57,074 nucleotides of DNA from Cupriavidus pauculus (GTDB lineage: Bacteria; Pseudomonadota; Gammaproteobacteria; Burkholderiales; Burkholderiaceae): the NCBI RefSeq assembly GCF_008801835.1, contig NZ_VZOW01000036.1, positions 1 to 57,074 on the forward strand, in the 5' to 3' direction. Both the position numbers and the translations under genes were made by a program. Each line of letters starts with the position of its first letter. Positions within the stretch are counted from its first letter, which is position 1. The notes below the pieces were generated by a model, which was not told the DNA's origin, ran no database searches, and worked only from the letters and a program-made list of their open reading frames with translations. Below, piece by piece: positions 53,348 to 57,074 of the stretch.

Positions 53348-54303
53348 CGTGTGCCCTCCTTGGCCTGCATCAGCACCGCGGCCACGGTACGCCGCGCCAG
53401 TTGCACCTTGAATGCGTTGTCGGCCGTCGGCGTGGCACCGTCCAGCAAGCGCTGCGTCACGGCCGTGGCGCCGTGCGGCATCTCCGCATCGGCCGCCGGT
53501 ACACGCCACGGCTTGTGCGCCACGCCCCCCAGCGCCACGCGGCCCGTGCCGTCGCGCTGCACGATGGCCGCCACGGACACCAGCGCAAACGCATACGACG
53601 CGCGATCGCGCACCTTGCGGTAGATCTGCACACCGCCCACCGGCGGCGGCAACGTGACGGCCGTGATCAACTCGCCGCGTTCGAGCGCGGTTTCGATATG
53701 CGGCGTATTGCCGGGCAAGCGATGAAAATCGGCAATGGGAATCACGCGCCTTGCGCCGTCGGGGCGCACCGTCTCCACGCTGGCGTCGAGCACGCGCATG
53801 GCCACTGCCATGTCGCTCGGATGCGTGGCGATGCATGCGCTGCTGCTGCCGATCACCGCCAACTGCCGGCTGACGCCGCCAATCGCCGCGCATCCGCTGC
53901 CCGGTTGGCGCTTGTTGCAGGCCTGATTGGTGTCGTAGAAATAAGGGCAGCGCGTACGCTGCAGCAGGTTGCCGGCGGTGGTTGCGCGATTGCGCAACTG
54001 GCCCGATGCACCGGCCAGCAGCGCGCGCGCAAGCACACCGTAGTCGCGGCGCACGCGCGTGTCCGCCGCCAGATCGGTATTGCGCACCAATGCACCAACG
54101 CGCAGGCCACCCTCGGCCGTGGGCTCGATCTTGTCGAGCGCCAGTCCATTCACGTCGATCAGGTGGGTGGGCGATTCGATGCCAAGCTTCATCAGATCCA
54201 GCAGATTGGTGCCGCCCGCGATAAACCGCGCGCCGGGCGTCTGCAGGGCTGCCGCGGCGGCATCGGCCGGCGACGTGGCGCGCGCGTAGGAGAATGGATT
54301 CAT
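53344..54303 (-). CDS. paoB: Aldehyde oxidoreductase FAD-binding subunit with 4Fe-4S motif (PaoB-like)
   Basis: A 319-residue protein starting MNPFSYARATSPADAAAAAL. The FAD motif is ARFIAGGTNLLDLMKLGIES, and TTAGNLLQRTRCPYFYDTNQ then ACNKRQPGSGCAAIGG provides the Cys set that binds the extra 4Fe-4S cluster found in E. coli PaoB and absent from xanthine dehydrogenase. It passes electrons from the Mo site to the acceptor. Lies between paoA and paoC, overlapping both. Confidence 0.9.
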   Translation of the reverse strand: MNPFSYARATSPADAAAAALQTPGARFIAGGTNLLDLMKLGIESPTHLIDVNGLALDKIEPTAEGGLRVGALVRNTDLAADTRVRRDYGVLARALLAGASGQLRNRATTAGNLLQRTRCPYFYDTNQACNKRQPGSGCAAIGGVSRQLAVIGSSSACIATHPSDMAVAMRVLDASVETVRPDGARRVIPIADFHRLPGNTPHIETALERGELITAVTLPPPVGGVQIYRKVRDRASYAFALVSVAAIVQRDGTGRVALGGVAHKPWRVPAADAEMPHGATAVTQRLLDGATPTADNAFKVQLARRTVAAVLMQAKEGTR

Positions 54304-54959
54304 GACTGGCCCCCTGCAACTTCGGTAATCGCCTCGACAATGTTCGAATACGCGCCGCAGCGGCAGATATTGCCGCTCATGCGCTCGCGCACTTCATCTG
54401 CCGACAGCAGCGGACGTGCGTTGAGATCGGCGCTGACGTGGCTAGGGATGCCGGCGCGGATTTCATCGAGCACGGCCACGGCCGAGCAGATCTGGCCCGG
54501 CGTGCAATAGCCGCACTGGTAGCCATCGTGCTTAACGAACGCGACCTGCATGGGATGCATGCGATTGGGCGTGCCGAGGCCTTCGACCGTGGTGATCTTT
54601 GCGCCTTCGTGCATGACGGCAAGGGTCAGGCATGAATTGATGCGCCGGCCGTCGACGATCACCGTGCACGCGCCGCATTGGCCGTGATCGCAGCCCTTCT
54701 TGGTGCCGGTGAGATGCAGATGCTCGCGCAGTGCGTCGAGCAGCGTGGTACGGGTATCGAGCTCGAGCGCGCGCGCCTGGCCATTGACGATGAATGACAC
54801 CTTCGAAGCCACGGGCTTCAGTGCGGCTGGCGAGCGCGGCGCGGGCGCCGTTGCGGCAGCCGTAGCGGCGCCGGCCGGCGCTGCCGCAGCCGTGATCGAT
54901 GCCGCACCGGCCACCACAAATTCACGGCGCGAAAGCTTGATGTCGCGGAAGTCTTCCAT
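54300..54959 (-). CDS. paoA: Aldehyde oxidoreductase 2Fe-2S subunit (PaoA-like)
   Basis: A 219-residue protein from the ATG at 54959 (MEDFRDIKLSRREFVVAGAA), preceded by AAAGGATCC; the longer ORF adds 12 residues. The SRREFVVAGA leader is a Tat signal, so the complex is exported folded. Both 2Fe-2S motifs are present: KKGCDHGQCGACTVIVDGRR then NSCLTL, and YQCGYCTPGQICSAVAVLDE with NICRCGAYSNIVEAI. First gene of a three-gene operon; no Mo-cofactor maturation (xdhC/paoD) gene follows. Confidence 0.92.
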   Translation of the reverse strand: MEDFRDIKLSRREFVVAGAASITAAAAPAGAATAAATAPAPRSPAALKPVASKVSFIVNGQARALELDTRTTLLDALREHLHLTGTKKGCDHGQCGACTVIVDGRRINSCLTLAVMHEGAKITTVEGLGTPNRMHPMQVAFVKHDGYQCGYCTPGQICSAVAVLDEIRAGIPSHVSADLNARPLLSADEVRERMSGNICRCGAYSNIVEAITEVAGGQS

Positions 54960-55175
54960 GTTGTTGGATCCTTTCTGGCTGACAGCGGATGGCAACGTGG
55001 CGGGACTTGCACGTAGAAATTACATGCCGGCATGCGACATGGCGGACGCAAGGTCCGCGCAAATATGCACGATAGGACGAATACGGCGCACGCCGCACGT
55101 TGCCTGGCGGGATGGCGCACAAACCATGCCACCGGGCGGTGGCTTTGCGCCGTGGCAACGCGTTGATTTCAGGTC

Positions 55176-55634
55176 TTAGCGGTAACTGACAGTCACCTCG
55201 TTGCTGCGGCCTTGCAGCATCGGCATGAGGCCGCCCTGGCCCGGCACGCGATAGGCGAAGACGAATCCCTTGGTCGCGTCGTCGCCAACAAAGGCATCGG
55301 TCTTGCCCTCGGCGCCGGGCAGCAGAACGCATCGATCCGCATTGCACAGATACGCTTGCAGATCGACCGGCGGGGTACGGGTGAAGCTATAGCGCCAGCG
55401 CACCGAGGTGATCCGTCCCGTCGCCTGCGGCATCGTAGCGGCGGGCAACACCGGTAAAGACAGTGTGCGCTGCCCCCGGTTTGCGATCTGCGGCGCCCCG
55501 GCGGATGCGGTCCACGCATAGCGCGAACCCGTGATCTCGTAGGTCGCCTTCATGAAGACCGGCGCGGACGTCTGCGCGGCAGACCAGCCCGGGCCAAACG
55601 CGCACAGCGCGGCGATCACGATGGCGCGCTGCAT
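55176..55634 (-). CDS. flhE: Flagellar protein FlhE
   Basis: A 152-residue protein from the ATG at 55634, which overlaps the fliA stop (TAATG). Signal peptide MQRAIVIAALCAFGPGWSAA. The FlhE pattern is recognisable: ITSVRWRYSFTRTPPVDLQA, YLCNADRCVLLPGAEGKTDA with the Cys pair, and FVFAYRVPGQGGLMPMLQGR then SNEVTVSYR. FlhE is a periplasmic protein that limits proton leak through the flagellar export gate. In enterics it follows flhA; here it is coupled to fliA. Confidence 0.82.
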   Translation of the reverse strand: MQRAIVIAALCAFGPGWSAAQTSAPVFMKATYEITGSRYAWTASAGAPQIANRGQRTLSLPVLPAATMPQATGRITSVRWRYSFTRTPPVDLQAYLCNADRCVLLPGAEGKTDAFVGDDATKGFVFAYRVPGQGGLMPMLQGRSNEVTVSYR

Positions 55635-56350
55635 TACAGCATCCCGCGCAGCTGGTTGCGCAGGCGCGCGATCGCCTGGCTGCGAATCTGGCACACGCGC
55701 GACTCCGTCACTTCCAGCACCGCGCCGATTTCGCGCAGGTTCAGTTCCTGGTCGTAGCACAGCGACAACACCAGCTTTTCGCGTTCGGGCAATTTGTCGA
55801 TGGCGCGGATCAGCGCATCGCGCATGCCCGATTCCATCAATACGGTCAGCGGATTCGCATCGTCGGTGACACCCAGATGCCGATCGAGAAAATCCTCCTC
55901 GCCGGACCGCTCGAAGTCTTCGTAGTGCAGCAACTGGCAGCCATAGACCTCGTTAAGCAGCTCCTGGTATTCGTCGAGCGCCATGTCGAGCTCCTTGGCC
56001 ACCTCGGAGTCGATCGGCGTGCGGCCGAGCTTCTGCTCGAGCTGACGTTGGGTACGCTCGATCTTGCGCGTGAACTGCCGCAGGCTGCGCGACTGCCAGT
56101 CGTTGGCGCGCACTTCGTCCAGCATCGCGCCGCGGATGCGCTGGCTGGCGTAGGTCTCGAACCGCGCGCCGTGGTTGTCTTCATAGCGCTTGGCGGCGTC
56201 GAGCAGGCCGATCATGCCAGCCTGGATCAGGTCGTCGATCTGCACGCTGGCGGGCAGTTTTGCCGCCAGTTGCAGCGCGATGCGCCGTACCAGTGGTGCG
56301 TGGGATTTGACCACATCCGCCTGCTCGAGCTTTCCCTGAATCGTGTACAT
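55634..56350 (-). CDS. fliA: RNA polymerase sigma-28 factor FliA
   Basis: A 238-residue protein from the ATG at 56350 (MYTIQGKLEQADVVKSHAPL); the longer ORF upstream is not conserved. Region 2 is AGMIGLLDAAKRYEDNHGAR then FETYASQRIRGAMLDEVRAN. Region 3 follows, and region 4 is LPEREKLVLSLCYDQELNLR then EIGAVLEVTESRVCQIRSQA. It transcribes late flagellar genes; the flgM promoter at 28919 fits its consensus. FlgM, 27 kb away in this window, is its inhibitor. Confidence 0.95.
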   Translation of the reverse strand: MYTIQGKLEQADVVKSHAPLVRRIALQLAAKLPASVQIDDLIQAGMIGLLDAAKRYEDNHGARFETYASQRIRGAMLDEVRANDWQSRSLRQFTRKIERTQRQLEQKLGRTPIDSEVAKELDMALDEYQELLNEVYGCQLLHYEDFERSGEEDFLDRHLGVTDDANPLTVLMESGMRDALIRAIDKLPEREKLVLSLCYDQELNLREIGAVLEVTESRVCQIRSQAIARLRNQLRGML

Positions 56351-56459
56351 GGGTGGAACTCTCGGTAAATACTTTCTGAGTGGGCCAGTGCCGCGGAGAC
56401 TGCAATCGGCGACTGGCAGGCTGAGTTTCCGGTCCGGTCGAGACTTCTTGTTCTTTGCT

Positions 56460-57074
56460 TCATGCGGGAACGGCCGAAGCCATCCCACGGGGCGATGCTG
56501 TCTGTCGCAACGGCCATGCGCCAACACTGCTGGCGATGTGCCGCAACGCGCCGGTGGCCGCGGCGGCGGGATACGCCTCCACCACGCAGCGCCCGAGCTG
56601 GAGCGCACGCGCCACCAGCGGATCGATCGGCAGATACCCTGCCAGGCCGGCCTCCACGCCCAGGTACTGGCTCGCCGTGCGAGTCAGGTTGCGCGCAAGG
56701 GCCGTGACCGCGCCTTCCGTGGCCGCGAGATTGACGACCAGCTGGAATTGACGGCATGCGTATTCGTGATGCAGCCGCTTGATGCATGCATAGGCTGCCG
56801 TGATCGACGTCGCTTCCGGGCGCAGGACGATCACGAAGTTGTGCGCGGTGGCGGCGATCGGCGACAGCGCGCCGGTGGCGTCGCGTCGCGCATCGATCAG
56901 CACCGAGCGCATATCGGGCAATTGCGCCGACAGCGTCCGCTCGTCGGGCATCGCGCCCGCCGCGAGCTGGCCGGCGGGCAGCACGCCGACGCCGCTGGCC
57001 GGGCGCGAGCCGAGCGCGGCGGCAAGCGGCACGCGTGCGGCCAGCACATCGGCCAGCGTAGCGCTGGGCGTGGC
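56460..57074 (-). CDS. flhG: Flagellar number regulator FlhG (MinD/ParA-like), C-terminal part
   Basis: The frame is open to the right window edge and stops at 56460, giving 204 visible residues. The visible part is the C-terminal two thirds: VLIDARRDATGALSPIAATA, NFVIVLRPEATSITAAYACI, KRLHHEYACRQFQLVVNLAA, and YLPIDPLVARALQLGRCVVE. These are the switch II, TS-type and 'V-N' blocks of FlhG/FleN ATPases. The Walker A lies outside the window. Position before fliA supports the flhF-flhG-fliA order. It sets flagellar number and placement with FlhF. Confidence 0.82.
   Translation of the reverse strand, partial: ATPSATLADVLAARVPLAAALGSRPASGVGVLPAGQLAAGAMPDERTLSAQLPDMRSVLIDARRDATGALSPIAATAHNFVIVLRPEATSITAAYACIKRLHHEYACRQFQLVVNLAATEGAVTALARNLTRTASQYLGVEAGLAGYLPIDPLVARALQLGRCVVEAYPAAAATGALRHIASSVGAWPLRQTASPRGMASAVPA

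Noticed and set aside
51155..54340. A single 1061-codon ORF for the large Mo subunit
   Set aside because: Its upstream 331 codons are an out-of-frame shadow of the paoB-like gene; the real start is the ATG at 53347, which overlaps the paoB stop.
56351..56459. A longer FliA starting at 56608
   Set aside because: The extra residues cross the flhG-fliA gap and the flhG end and are not conserved in sigma-28; MYTIQGKLEQADVV is the normal start.

Overview
The window reads as a chromosomal segment of a high-GC betaproteobacterium of the Burkholderiaceae, probably Cupriavidus/Ralstonia-like. The support is the gene content (flgAMN divergent from flgBCDEFGHIJKL, fliA followed by flhE, monomeric NADP-isocitrate dehydrogenase, Bug-type solute receptors) and strong GC bias at third codon positions. 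No rRNA, tRNA or CRISPR array was seen.

Bases 1 to about 16,700 are an accessory, decaying island with lower and patchier GC. It holds the tail of an IS3 transposase, a frameshifted reverse-transcriptase fragment, a vapB antitoxin with a broken vapC, two unknown envelope proteins, an unknown gene (4154-4684) with a degenerate rearranged second copy at 1213-1383, an IS21-type istAB pair, and a cluster of small orphan genes and frameshifted fragments that looks like an eroded effector/immunity locus (7018-10164). After these come a two-gene OLD nuclease plus UvrD helicase operon of the Gabija type (10409-14445) and a small divergent module of an XRE regulator, a perfect 13-bp-arm palindrome and an unknown 148-aa gene (14867-15691). 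The island ends at a short repeat-rich segment directly behind flgL.

Bases 16,718-29,763 are a complete flagellar rod/hook/ring locus: flgB to flgL on the minus strand, with flgA, flgM and flgN divergent on the plus strand. A near-consensus sigma-28 promoter precedes flgM and a weaker candidate precedes flgK.

Bases 29,994-55,000 hold metabolic and envelope genes: a small membrane protein, a FUSC protein, a lysE-like gene with an internal stop, a YihY/BrkB protein, monomeric icd, a LysR-controlled SDR/Bug receptor/carboxymuconolactone-decarboxylase-like operon, a GNAT gene overlapping a PAS-GGDEF gene with an internal stop, a DUF1272 gene, an IlvD/Edd dehydratase, and a rubredoxin-domain protein. 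Further on are an ABC solute-binding protein/2OG-Fe dioxygenase/VOC operon divergent from a DadA-like oxidase, a flavin monooxygenase/branched-chain-type binding protein/DUF3237/MarR run, and a PaoABC-type molybdenum aldehyde oxidoreductase. The two internal stops (lysE and PAS-GGDEF) are each explained by a single TAC-to-TAA change.

Bases 55,176-57,074 return to flagellar control genes on the minus strand: flhG (cut by the window edge), fliA (sigma-28) and flhE. FliA should drive the flgM promoter, and FlgM is the FliA anti-sigma factor, so both halves of that checkpoint lie in this window about 26 kb apart.
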